From Versatilivorator sp963663845 (lineage in GTDB: Bacteria; Acidobacteriota; Terriglobia; Versatilivoradales; Versatilivoraceae), in contig OY760650.2 of the NCBI GenBank assembly GCA_963663845.2, positions 558,001-622,000 on the forward strand: a stretch of 64,000 nucleotides of DNA, written 5' to 3'. This document shows, one piece after another, positions 35,768-44,496 of the stretch (positions are counted from its first letter, which is position 1; each line of letters opens with the position of its first letter). The notes beneath the pieces are model-generated. The model saw only the letters and a program-made list of their open reading frames with translations, was not told the origin of the DNA and did no database searches. The position numbers and the translations under genes were made by a program.

Positions 35768-38563
35768 ATGAAACTCGCCACGCGAGCCGCCACGGCTGCC
35801 GCCATTCTGACTCTGGCCCTCTCTTCAGGCGCCCTGCGGGCCGGAGAACCCATTCTCTGGGTGGAGGATTCCTTCGAGGACTTCGCCGACGGCAAGTTGG
35901 ACGCGGCCGGACAGAACCTCTACGTCAGCCGGGACGGCGCCCTGCGCACCATTCACCGCTTCGATCTCAACCGGGACGGGTACCTGGATCTCATTTTCAA
36001 CAGCACCCACGACAACTCCACCTATATTCCGGCCACGCTGGGCCTGATGGAAGCCACGCGCCGGGTGCGCCGGGTCGAGCTGGCGGTGGAGGGGAGCCTC
36101 CGGGTGGTGCTGGAGGATCTGAACCGCGACGGCTACCTGGACGCCCTCTTCTGCCCCAACCGCAGCGGCCTCCAGAGCCCCAGGCGACTGCTCACCATCC
36201 TGTGGGGGGCCAAGGAGGGCTGGTCCAACCGGAGAAGCCATGGCCAACTGCCGGTCCACGGCGCTTTGGCGGTGGCCGCGGCCGACCTGGACCGGGACGG
36301 CTGGCCCGACATCGTCACCCTCAACCAGGCCGCCTGGCTTCCCGGCCAGCCCCAGGGAAACATCCTGAGAATCTTCTGGGGCAGCCCGGAGGGGTTCCTG
36401 CTCACCGACACCGCCGAGCTGGGCATTCCCCAGGCCCTGGACCTGGCGGCCGGCGACTTCGACGGGGACGGGTTCAAGGAAGCGGCCCTGCTGAGCGGGC
36501 GCGGCCTGGTGGAGGTGGTGCGCGGAGGGGCCCCGGAGTCGCCCCGGGACCTGACCCGCCAGGCAGTGGCGCTCCCGGGCAATGAGGGCCTGTGCCTGAC
36601 TGCCGCCGACGCCGACGGCGACTCCCGCATCGACCTGCTGGTGGGGACCGATCGGGGCAAAGTCTACTTCGTGGGTGGAAAAGCCGGACCCGGCTGGGGA
36701 GAGCCCGACACCTGGGCTGCTCCCAACGCCTCCCACATCGCCGTGGGCTATCTCAACGGTGACGCCCATCCCGACCTGGTGCTGACCGACTTCACCCTGG
36801 CCCGCGCCGGAGGAGGCGAAGCCGCCGGAGCTGCCGGAAGCGTGGCCGAGCCCGTCCAGATTCTCTGGGGTTCGCCGGACGGGTTCGACGCGGCCCGCTC
36901 CAGCGGTCTGGCCATCGCCTACGCCCGGTCCAGCGCCGTGGGAGACCTGGACGGAGACGGACACCAGGACCTTTCGGTGGCGGTCCACCAGAGCTCCCAG
37001 CAGTTCGAAACCGACTCGCTGGTCTTCTTCGGCACCGGCAGCAGCCTGCTGGACCAGCATCCCCTGACCCTGCGGACCCTCGGCGCCACCGACACGGCCA
37101 TCGTTCCTCCCGGCGGCTCCCTGCCGGGCCGGGTTCTCTTCTGCAACAGCCTGGGCGGCACCGTGGCCGAGCGGGTGCCGCTGCACGTCTACTGGGGCGG
37201 CTCCGGGGGCTTTTCCGCTTCCAACCGCTGGGAAATTCCCTTCCAGAGCGGTTATGAAGCCAGCGCCGCCGACCTCGACCGCGACGGCTACCCGGACCTG
37301 ATCGTCCTGAACTCCCAGCACGCAGGCGAGGCCGCCGCCACGGATCCCACCGCCGGAGCCAATATCCTGTGGGGCGGCCCCGGCGGCTTCGACCTGGAAG
37401 AACGGCGAACGGTGGTGCGGGAGCGCAACCTGGGTTCCAGCAACGTGGCCGACCTCAACCGCGACGGCTACCTGGACCTGGTCCTGGGCGCCTTCGAAGC
37501 CAAGAAGGGAAAGAACTACCTGGTGATCCGCTACGGATCCAAGGAGGGTTTTACGCCGGCCGGCCGCTTGGCGCTGCCCTTCGACTACCGCACCGTCGGC
37601 AGCCTGGTCGCCGATCTGAACGGGGACGACTGGCTGGACACCGCCTTCGTCTCCTCCCAGCAGAACCGCCTCCACATCCTCTGGGGCGGCCCGGACAAGT
37701 TCTCCCCGGAGCGGCGCAGCCAGCTCCGCATTCCCTTTCCCATCAGCCTGGAAACCGCCGATTTCAACGGGGACGGGCAACTGGACCTGGCGGTGGGCAG
37801 CTACAGGGACCCGGTGTCGAACCACCACGACATGGGACTGTCGATTTTCTGGGGCGACGGCGGGGAATTCCGATCCTCCAACGCCCAATGGCTCCCCGGC
37901 TTCACCCCCATCGGCATAGCCGTGGCCGATTTCGACGGGGACGGTCACCTGGACCTGTTCTCGCCCCACTACCTGGCGGAGCTGACCCGCGAATCGGTGG
38001 CCTCCTACCTCTACTGGGGAGGCCCACAGGGGTTCGGCACCCGGAACCGCACCATCCTCATCACCGACTCGGCCCACGACGCCATGGCCGGCGACTTCGA
38101 TCAGGACGGGCGCCTGGACCTGGCCGTCTCCTGCCACACCCGGGACGGCAACCACCACACCGACTCCAAGGTCTTCTACAACGACGGGAACCGGTTCCGC
38201 AATCCGCGGGTGGAAACCCTGCCCACCATCGGCACCCACTGGATGTGGATCCAGGACGTGGGACACATCCACCACCGCCGGTGGAAGCAGGTCTACCGCT
38301 CCTCGGTCTTCGCCTGGGACCGGGAGGTGTCGGCAGGCCGGCTGACTTTCCGGGCGGAGCGGCCCCAGGGAACCGGGCTGAGCTTCCAGGTTCGCTCCGC
38401 GCCGGACTCGAAGGGACTGGCCGACCAGGCCTGGCGCCCGCTGGAGGAAGGAACCTTCGATCTGAGCCCCGGCGACCGGCGCCTGCAGTACCGGGCCGTG
38501 CTGGAATCGGGCAACGGAGACCGCTACCCCGTCCTGGACCGGGTCGAGATCCAACTGGAGTAA
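35768..38563 (+). CDS. Secreted FG-GAP/VCBS repeat protein
   Basis: A 931-residue exported protein. A signal peptide (residues 1 to about 25, ending ALRAGEP) precedes a chain of beta-propeller blades. Each carries an FG-GAP/VCBS calcium motif such as DLNRDGYLDLIF, DLDRDGWPDIV, DFDGDGHLDLF and DFDQDGRLDLAV, with ILWG-type strands (LWGGPGGF, FWGSPEGF) between. At least a dozen such motifs are visible. The last 120 residues are different and may form a C-terminal beta-sandwich. The ATG at 35768 has GGAGGAG upstream, while the longer frame adds 48 residues before the signal. It probably binds a surface or polymer, or assembles on the cell exterior; no catalytic site was seen. Confidence 0.88.
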   Translation: MKLATRAATAAAILTLALSSGALRAGEPILWVEDSFEDFADGKLDAAGQNLYVSRDGALRTIHRFDLNRDGYLDLIFNSTHDNSTYIPATLGLMEATRRVRRVELAVEGSLRVVLEDLNRDGYLDALFCPNRSGLQSPRRLLTILWGAKEGWSNRRSHGQLPVHGALAVAAADLDRDGWPDIVTLNQAAWLPGQPQGNILRIFWGSPEGFLLTDTAELGIPQALDLAAGDFDGDGFKEAALLSGRGLVEVVRGGAPESPRDLTRQAVALPGNEGLCLTAADADGDSRIDLLVGTDRGKVYFVGGKAGPGWGEPDTWAAPNASHIAVGYLNGDAHPDLVLTDFTLARAGGGEAAGAAGSVAEPVQILWGSPDGFDAARSSGLAIAYARSSAVGDLDGDGHQDLSVAVHQSSQQFETDSLVFFGTGSSLLDQHPLTLRTLGATDTAIVPPGGSLPGRVLFCNSLGGTVAERVPLHVYWGGSGGFSASNRWEIPFQSGYEASAADLDRDGYPDLIVLNSQHAGEAAATDPTAGANILWGGPGGFDLEERRTVVRERNLGSSNVADLNRDGYLDLVLGAFEAKKGKNYLVIRYGSKEGFTPAGRLALPFDYRTVGSLVADLNGDDWLDTAFVSSQQNRLHILWGGPDKFSPERRSQLRIPFPISLETADFNGDGQLDLAVGSYRDPVSNHHDMGLSIFWGDGGEFRSSNAQWLPGFTPIGIAVADFDGDGHLDLFSPHYLAELTRESVASYLYWGGPQGFGTRNRTILITDSAHDAMAGDFDQDGRLDLAVSCHTRDGNHHTDSKVFYNDGNRFRNPRVETLPTIGTHWMWIQDVGHIHHRRWKQVYRSSVFAWDREVSAGRLTFRAERPQGTGLSFQVRSAPDSKGLADQAWRPLEEGTFDLSPGDRRLQYRAVLESGNGDRYPVLDRVEIQLE

Positions 38564-38593
38564 CCGCGACTGCGCGGCTGAAAGGGTGTCACC

Positions 38594-39661
38594 ATGAATG
38601 AAAGCAGGCGGTTGGGCGAGGCGATCCTGTTTCTGCTTGGGCTGGCGGTCCTCTGCTCCGCTCCAGGATGCGCCCCCGCCTCCGACCCAACGACTCCCGG
38701 GGCCAAGCTCCACTGGAGGAAATCCACGCCCCTTCCCGAGCCGCGGGCCGGCCATGCCGCCGGCCTGCTGGACGGCAAGTTCGTGGTTGCCGGCGGCACC
38801 TGGTGGGAGGGGGAAAAGGGCAACTGGACCCAAAAGATCTTCTCGGCCAGCACCCACGCCTTCGATCCCGAAACCGAGACCTGGGAGCGGCTGCCGGATG
38901 CCCCCTTCCCCTTCGGCTACTCGGCCTATGCCGTGGTGGAGAACCGGCTCTACGTCCTGGGCGGCTTCGACGGCCGGCAGGAGATCCGAAAGATCCTGAG
39001 GCTGTCCCGGAAGGGGGACGGATACCGGTGGGAGGTCTTCGGCGAACTGCCCCGGACCCGCCTGTTCGGATGGGCCGGCAGTTCCGGGTCGTCCCTGTTC
39101 CTGTTGGGCGGAGTGGAGCGCTTCGAACCCACCGACGAGGCGGGCACCTGCTGCACCTCCAGGACGGCCACCAACAGCTTGAGCGTGCTGGACACGGCCG
39201 CGCCCGAAAAGGGCTGGCGGGAGCTCTCGCCCTATCCCGGCGGCAAACGGTGGCTGTTCGCGGCCGAGGGCGACGGGGAGAGCTTCTGGTTGTTCGGCGG
39301 GATCGACACGCCCGAGGCCGGAGTTCCGCCAACCCGGTTCAACCAGGCCCTGCGCTACGACCTCGACCAGGACCTCTGGGAGGAACTCCCTCCCCTGCCC
39401 GGCGATACCCTGGAAGCCAGGCCTCTGGTTCCGCTCCATGTTTCGGAGAAGATCCTCTTCATGAGCTTTGCCAAGACGGTGTGGCAGTTCGACCTGGAAA
39501 CGCTGGAGTACAGCCGGCTGACACCCCTGCCCGAAGAGGCTTTCGTGGACAAGTTCGCCTGGCTCGACGGCCGCATCATCGGCGCCGGAGGAGAGAACAG
39601 GATCGAATCTCCCCGCCGGCGGTCGGAATGGACCTTCATCGGGGAGTTCCGGCCGGAGTAA
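38594..39661 (+). CDS. Kelch-repeat lipoprotein
   Basis: A 355-residue protein with a lipoprotein-type signal (APGC, cysteine 26). It then has kelch beta-propeller blades: AGHAAGLLDGKFVVAGG, WERLPDAPFPF with YAVVENRLYVLGGFDG, FLLGGVERF, and SFWLFGGIDTPE. Five to six blades fit the length. Kelch propellers of this type include N-acetylneuraminate epimerase and other sugar-binding proteins. It follows the FG-GAP gene by 30 bases and precedes the M20 gene by 12, so the three are probably one operon. Confidence 0.83.
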   Translation: MNESRRLGEAILFLLGLAVLCSAPGCAPASDPTTPGAKLHWRKSTPLPEPRAGHAAGLLDGKFVVAGGTWWEGEKGNWTQKIFSASTHAFDPETETWERLPDAPFPFGYSAYAVVENRLYVLGGFDGRQEIRKILRLSRKGDGYRWEVFGELPRTRLFGWAGSSGSSLFLLGGVERFEPTDEAGTCCTSRTATNSLSVLDTAAPEKGWRELSPYPGGKRWLFAAEGDGESFWLFGGIDTPEAGVPPTRFNQALRYDLDQDLWEELPPLPGDTLEARPLVPLHVSEKILFMSFAKTVWQFDLETLEYSRLTPLPEEAFVDKFAWLDGRIIGAGGENRIESPRRRSEWTFIGEFRPE

Positions 39662-39673
39662 TCGCAAAAGAAC

Positions 39674-40855
39674 ATGGCCGAAGACACCCTGCCCCACTCC
39701 ATCACCGAGAAGCTGCTGGCGGGGGTCAACCCCGAGCGGCTGCTGCAGACGGCCACCGCCCTGGTGGAGGTGCCCAGCCCCACCCTGAGCGCCGGAGCGG
39801 CGGCAGACCGGCTGGCCGCCATTCTCGGCGAGGACGGATTCGAGGTGGAACGTCCGGAGGCCGACTGGCCAGAGTCCCCGGCGGTGGTGGCTCGCATGGA
39901 CAGCGGCAGGCCCGGCCGCACCCTGCAGTTCGACGGGCACCTGGATACGGTCCACCTGCCCTTTGCGCCTCCCCGCTTCGAGCAGGGCGTGCTGCACGGC
40001 TCGGGGGCCTCCGACATGAAGGGCGGGATTGCCGCCTTTGTGGAAGCACTGCGTGTCCTCCGGGAGACCGGAGCCCTGTCGGGCGGAGGCATTCTGCTGA
40101 CCGCCCACGACCACCACGAGGGCCCCTGGGGGGACGGCCGCCAGGTGCGGGCCCTGATCGATGCCGGCTACACCGGAGACGGGGTGCTGCTTCCGGAGTA
40201 CCTGGGGGATCGACTGCCCCTGGCCGGGCGGGGGTCGGGCATCTTCGAAATCACCGTCAGCCGGGAGGAGCCGCCGGTCCACGAGGTGCTGCGGCCGGAG
40301 GGGCTGCCCGACGTGCTGGGCGCCGGGGTGGAGTTGGCCGCCCGCTTCGCCCGCTGGCAGCAGGAGCTGGAGCGGCAGCGCGACCCTTACGCCGGGAACG
40401 ACTCGGTCTTCATCGGCAAGATCCAGGCGGGCGAGATCTACAACCAGTCCCCCAGGGAGTGCCGCCTCAACGGCATCCGGCGCTGGGTGACTCCGGGCTC
40501 GGGCAAGCAGGTGGAAGTCGATTTTCGCCGGCGACTGCAGGACCTGGCCCGGGAGAGCCGGACCCATATCTCGGTTGACTACCACTTCATGGCCGAGGCC
40601 TTTCGCATCGATCCCGTCGATCCCCTCGTCTCGGCGCTTCAGTCAGCCCATACGGCCGCCGCCGGAAAGCCCCTGCCCCTCGGAGGCAAGCCCTTTGTGG
40701 ACGACGGCAACGCCTTCTGCAACCGGGCCGGCATTCCCGCCCTGACCCACGGCCCCCTGGCCCACGGCGCCCACACCGTCAGCGAGACGGTCACGCTCGA
40801 CGAACTGGTCCGCGTGGCCCGGGTGTACGCCCTGACGGCGGCGGCTTATTGTTAG
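39674..40855 (+). CDS. M20-family metallohydrolase (ArgE/DapE-like)
   Basis: A 393-residue zinc hydrolase of the M20 peptidase/deacylase family. The first motif, QFDGHLDTV, gives a metal His and the Asp that orients it. GSGASDMKGG supplies the bridging Asp. The third position, normally an EE pair, reads HDHHEGPWGD. Only one Glu is present and His takes the general-base place. The final metal His lies in THGPLAHGAH. Such variants exist in M20 subfamilies, but activity should not be assumed. Family members cleave N-acyl amino acids or dipeptides. It is the third gene of the FG-GAP/kelch group. Confidence 0.82.
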   Translation: MAEDTLPHSITEKLLAGVNPERLLQTATALVEVPSPTLSAGAAADRLAAILGEDGFEVERPEADWPESPAVVARMDSGRPGRTLQFDGHLDTVHLPFAPPRFEQGVLHGSGASDMKGGIAAFVEALRVLRETGALSGGGILLTAHDHHEGPWGDGRQVRALIDAGYTGDGVLLPEYLGDRLPLAGRGSGIFEITVSREEPPVHEVLRPEGLPDVLGAGVELAARFARWQQELERQRDPYAGNDSVFIGKIQAGEIYNQSPRECRLNGIRRWVTPGSGKQVEVDFRRRLQDLARESRTHISVDYHFMAEAFRIDPVDPLVSALQSAHTAAAGKPLPLGGKPFVDDGNAFCNRAGIPALTHGPLAHGAHTVSETVTLDELVRVARVYALTAAAYC

Positions 40856-41086
40856 TTGTCAGTGGTCAGTGGTCAGTGGTCAGTGATCGGTGGCAAGCCG
40901 TTGTCCTGCCAACGACAAGCGGCTCCCAAATGTCCCGGCAATATTGTCCAATTGGTCTGTCGATCTCATGGGATGAAGCCTCCACCGGGAGCGCGGGCGT
41001 CCCTCCCGCAATCATTGGAGGGTTGCAACTTCTTCCCAGTGGGACAATTGACAACTAGCCACTAGCCACTGATCACTGACCACTAA
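40856..41086. repeat. Heptamer and GC-palindrome repeats between genes
   Basis: The first 35 bases are AGTGGTC heptamers starting inside the last codon of the M20 gene. At 40975-41015 a GC-palindrome block recurs (GATGAAGCC...GAGCGCGGGCGTCCCTCC), matching part of the composite repeat. At 41054-41091 the region closes with CTAGCCACTAGCCACTGATC-type heptamers on the opposite register. The stretch has no gene. Confidence 0.8.
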
Positions 41087-42199
41087 TCACGCGCTGACTT
41101 TGAGGCGGTGGGCCTTGACTCTGCCTTGCCCGTCCTCGATGGTCCAGTAGACGGCCAGGATGGCGCCGTCCTGCAGGGGCAGCAGCGAGGCCTGCCCGAA
41201 CCGCAGGGACTGGAACATGTCGTGGATCACCTGGCCGGAGTCGGTCGCCAGTGACTCGGCGGCATTCCAGATGAACTTCTCCTCCAGGATCTTCCAGCGG
41301 TCTCCCGCCAGGTCGACGATCCGGACGCAAACGCCGATATCCCCTTCCCTGTGGCAGTGGATGGTCAACAGCAGGTCGTCGCCCAGCCACATCAAATTGG
41401 AGGCCTGGGCCTGGTGGCCGGTGTTGATGGGGTCCAACCAGGTGTGGCCGTTGTCCCGTGAGATGGCCACGTAGTTGGGCAGGTGCCTGGCGGCCGGAAA
41501 GTCGTAGGCCCAGGTAATGGCCACCACCCGTCCGGGCTGCATCTCGCAGATCCGGGACTCCCAGGCCGTCACTTCCCTGCCGGGGAGATCGAAGAAGCGG
41601 CCTCTGTCGTCCCAGGTTTCCCCTCCGTCACGACTTCTGAACAACACGCCGTACTGCCCGGAAGGGTTGGAGCCGTCGGGCATCTTGAAGATGCCGGCCA
41701 CGGCCAGCAGGTCGCCCGCCGCGGTCTGAATGCAGGGACCCGAGATCTCCAGCAGTTCCGGGTGGCTGCGGGGAATGACCCGAGGGACTGTCCAGGTCCT
41801 TCCGTCGTCTTCGGAGAAGGAGACGATGTCGTCTCCCGGCAGGATGCCGCCCGTCTCTTCGATGCTGATGCCCTGCTCCGGGTCGTGGCGGTAGAAGCAA
41901 TAGCCGACCGCGATCAGGCGACCGTCCCGCAGCCGGGTGGCCTTCAGGCAATCGCTGGTCACCACCGGGTCCACCGACTTGTCGTAGAGCGGCCCCTGCA
42001 AGGTCCAGCTTCGCCCGCCGTCCCGGGAGCGCGAGACATGGGTGGTGGAGTTGGGCGACTCGAAAGCTTCTCCAAGGACGAACAGATTCAACAGCTCCCC
42101 GCCCGGCAACGCCACCAAGCCCGGGAAGATCCCGTGGCGACTGTGGACTTGAGGCCTGGGATTGTCGTAGATAGTAACGTCTTCTATGACCTCGATCAT
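41087..42199 (-). CDS. Asp-box (sialidase-superfamily) beta-propeller protein
   Basis: A 370-residue six-bladed propeller protein of the sialidase/neuraminidase superfamily. Asp-box motifs (S-x-D-x-G-x-T/S-W) occur at SRSRDGGRSW, SEDDGRTW, SRDGGETW and SRDNGHTW. No signal peptide is seen, so it is probably cytoplasmic. The ATG at 42199 is preferred because GAGAGGA lies just upstream; an in-frame longer version adds 25 residues. Sialidase active-site arginines cannot be assigned with confidence, so the family also permits lyase or binding roles. A divergent dioxygenase gene starts 238 bases away. Confidence 0.83.
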   Translation of the reverse strand: MIEVIEDVTIYDNPRPQVHSRHGIFPGLVALPGGELLNLFVLGEAFESPNSTTHVSRSRDGGRSWTLQGPLYDKSVDPVVTSDCLKATRLRDGRLIAVGYCFYRHDPEQGISIEETGGILPGDDIVSFSEDDGRTWTVPRVIPRSHPELLEISGPCIQTAAGDLLAVAGIFKMPDGSNPSGQYGVLFRSRDGGETWDDRGRFFDLPGREVTAWESRICEMQPGRVVAITWAYDFPAARHLPNYVAISRDNGHTWLDPINTGHQAQASNLMWLGDDLLLTIHCHREGDIGVCVRIVDLAGDRWKILEEKFIWNAAESLATDSGQVIHDMFQSLRFGQASLLPLQDGAILAVYWTIEDGQGRVKAHRLKVSA

Positions 42200-42270
42200 G
42201 GATGGATCCTCTCGAAAGGAAGTTGGAGGGGAGTCGTGCGCTCCGGCCAATCCGGCGGAACCGGAAAGCC

Positions 42271-42296
42271 GCAAACCGGGCCGCGGCGCGGTTTGC
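42271..42296. promoter_or_regulatory. Palindrome between divergent genes
   Basis: GCAAACCG (42271-42278) and CGGTTTGC (42289-42296) form a perfect 8-bp inverted repeat in the 237-base gap between divergently transcribed propeller and dioxygenase genes. It could be an operator or a chance GC-rich hairpin; no regulator gene is adjacent. Confidence 0.35.
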
Positions 42297-42436
42297 CAAC
42301 GGGACAGCCATGGTGTATGGTTTTGCTTCGAGTGTCAATCGAAGTCTGGGACTCCGAGCCTCCTTGAGGCCCCCACCGGGAGGTGAGCCCCCCCAGCCGT
42401 GATCCCCACTTCATCGCATCCAGGAGAATGTCGGTC

Positions 42437-43189
42437 ATGAATCCCTATTCACAGTATCACCAGGAATTTTCCAGGAACGGTTTCGTCAGGCTCAAGGGCT
42501 ACCTGACGTCCGAGGAGGTGAGCAACCTGGAGGAGAATCTGGAGCGCTACGTTCGCGAGATCGCGCCCGGCCTGCCCCCCACCGACGTCTTTTACGAGAT
42601 CCAGGGGCGCGCGGAAACCCTCAAGCAGATGCAGCAAATGGAGACGCACGACCCCTTCTTCCAGTCCATTACCGTTCTGCCCAAGTTCGCCAGGCTGGCC
42701 GAGGCCCTGCTCGGCACGCCGGTGGTTCTCCGAGGAGTGGAGCTGTTCAACAAGCCGGCCGGACTCGGAAAGCCCACGCCGCCCCACCAGGACGGCTACT
42801 ATTTCTGCCTGCTCCCCAGCCAGGCCGTCACTCTGTGGTTCCCGCTGGATCCCGTGAGCGAGGAGAACGGGTGCATCCGCTACGTGCGAGGCTCACACCG
42901 GAAGGGCATCCGCCCCCACAACGTGTCCAACATCCTGGGGTTTTCCCAGGGTCTGAGCGACTGGGGGCCCGAGGATGCAGCCGCCGAAGTCAAGGCGCTG
43001 GCCTCTCCGGGCGACCTGCTGGCCCACCACTGCGACATCATTCACCGTGCCGATGCCAACCCCAGCCGGATTTCCCGCAGGGCTCTGGCCATCGTCTACG
43101 ACGCCGCCTCCTCCACCATCGACGAGGCAGCCCAGGCCCGCTACAAGCAGTCCTCGACGGCCCAGCGGGTTGATTTGCAGTCCCGGTGA
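42437..43189 (+). CDS. Phytanoyl-CoA dioxygenase (PhyH) family protein
   Basis: A 250-residue Fe(II)/2-oxoglutarate dioxygenase. Metal ligands are visible in TPPHQDGYYF (His, Asp) and HHCDIIHRADANPS (distal His), with SEENGCIRYVRGSHRKG as the usual loop and SRISRRALAI for the 2-oxoglutarate Arg. The start at 42437 is chosen because AGGAG lies 10 bases before it; an ATG at 42428 is only one base from that site. It sits between two Asp-box propeller genes transcribed on the minus strand. Confidence 0.88.
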   Translation: MNPYSQYHQEFSRNGFVRLKGYLTSEEVSNLEENLERYVREIAPGLPPTDVFYEIQGRAETLKQMQQMETHDPFFQSITVLPKFARLAEALLGTPVVLRGVELFNKPAGLGKPTPPHQDGYYFCLLPSQAVTLWFPLDPVSEENGCIRYVRGSHRKGIRPHNVSNILGFSQGLSDWGPEDAAAEVKALASPGDLLAHHCDIIHRADANPSRISRRALAIVYDAASSTIDEAAQARYKQSSTAQRVDLQSR

Positions 43190-43345
43190 AACAACTCGAC
43201 GCACCAACACCCGGAGTTGCCCCCCCTGTTCGGCCGAGGGGCGCGACATCGACGCCCGCTGCTGCAAGTTCTGCGGCGCGCGCTCGCAGGCTTGCCGGGG
43301 ATGTAGAGTGGGAAATCCTTGAACGACTCCGGGGGGGAGCGTCTC

Positions 43346-44473
43346 CTACTCGACTCTCAGACGGACAAATCGAATCTGTGTCACCGACACCTCGGTAGCC
43401 CAGAATGTCGCCAGGATGTCGCCGTCGGCCAATACTGTGGCCATGGGAGCCCCGAAGGCGATGCTGTCATGGGACCGCGGGTAGGATTCGGGCGCATCGG
43501 TCCCGATCTTGTCTCGGCCGCTGGCATCCCAGACCTGGACCTGGTTGTCGAGGTCCCAGGTGAGTCCCCCGTCCTGGGAGCAGGCGGCGAAAAACCCGGG
43601 AGGGTTGGTCTCCCGCACGGTATAGACGACCGCCATGCGGCCCCCGCCCAGGTCCACGGCCCAGTTGGTCTGGCCGGGGATGTTGGTCGGCACGGGCGCC
43701 GACCATTCCCGGCCATCCGGCGAACCAGTGGATGCGTGCAGGGTCAGGTTCTCCCCCGACTCGAGATCGGCCGTCCAGAACAGGGCGAACAGACTGTCGT
43801 CGCGCTGCCGGATGACTCTGCCGTGCCAGTGTCCCTTGCCGGTCTCCGATCCGACCCCGAAGGTCACCGGCTCTCCCCAGCTTCGGCCTTCGTCCGAGGA
43901 AAACAGACCCACCGTTCTGGGCTTGTAGGGACCGGGGTCGTGGTAGGCGTGCCACTGGTCGAAGGCCTGGAACCAGTCGCCGTTCGACAAGACCACCATG
44001 GAGCAACTGGGGGTGATCACCAGGCCTTGGGGAGCCTGCAGGACCTGCGGCCCCGACCAGCCGGCCCCCTTGTCGCCGGACCGGTAGAAGAGAGTATCGG
44101 CCGGGAAGATGCCGCCGGTCTGCTCGTTGAACAGGGGATGGGTCGGATCGGAACGGTCCCAGCGCTGGGCCGTCAACACCAGAGAGCCGTCGGACAGACA
44201 GGCGCCCATGGGAGCGTGGTAGGAGTAGGCCCGGTCGTCCCCGTCGGCGTCATGGATCAATCCCTCGGTCCGCCAGCTCCGCCCACCGTCGCTGGAGCGG
44301 GCCTGCATCATTGCCGAATCCACGCTGTAGAGAGCTTGACCCCGCTGAAAGGTACAGAGCACTTCCCGCGGCGCCAACTGAACCAGAAAGCTGTGAGAGG
44401 CGAAATGGAACTCGTAGCCCGGATTGGTGTTGCGGTAGACGACCCCTTGGTCTACGAGACGGATGCGTGCCAT
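43346..44473 (-). CDS. Asp-box (sialidase-superfamily) beta-propeller protein
   Basis: A 375-residue propeller protein. Asp-box-like motifs are SSDGGRSWRTE, SGDKGAGWSG, SSDEGRSWGE and SQDGGLTWDLD. It lacks a signal peptide, like the propeller at 41087, and the two share strand patterns such as TGGIxPxDxxxxS (here TGGIFPADTLFYR). It starts 23 bases after the histidine kinase stop on the same strand, so the two genes may be co-transcribed. The substrate is not predictable. Confidence 0.83.
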   Translation of the reverse strand: MARIRLVDQGVVYRNTNPGYEFHFASHSFLVQLAPREVLCTFQRGQALYSVDSAMMQARSSDGGRSWRTEGLIHDADGDDRAYSYHAPMGACLSDGSLVLTAQRWDRSDPTHPLFNEQTGGIFPADTLFYRSGDKGAGWSGPQVLQAPQGLVITPSCSMVVLSNGDWFQAFDQWHAYHDPGPYKPRTVGLFSSDEGRSWGEPVTFGVGSETGKGHWHGRVIRQRDDSLFALFWTADLESGENLTLHASTGSPDGREWSAPVPTNIPGQTNWAVDLGGGRMAVVYTVRETNPPGFFAACSQDGGLTWDLDNQVQVWDASGRDKIGTDAPESYPRSHDSIAFGAPMATVLADGDILATFWATEVSVTQIRFVRLRVE

Positions 44474-44496
44474 GAACCTTTTCCGGAGGCCGGCCG

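Noticed and set aside
35825..40585. Minus-strand open frame of 1586 codons across the FG-GAP, kelch and M20 genes
   Set aside because: It runs antisense to three genes with recognisable motifs and has low-complexity composition. It is a consequence of the high third-position G+C.
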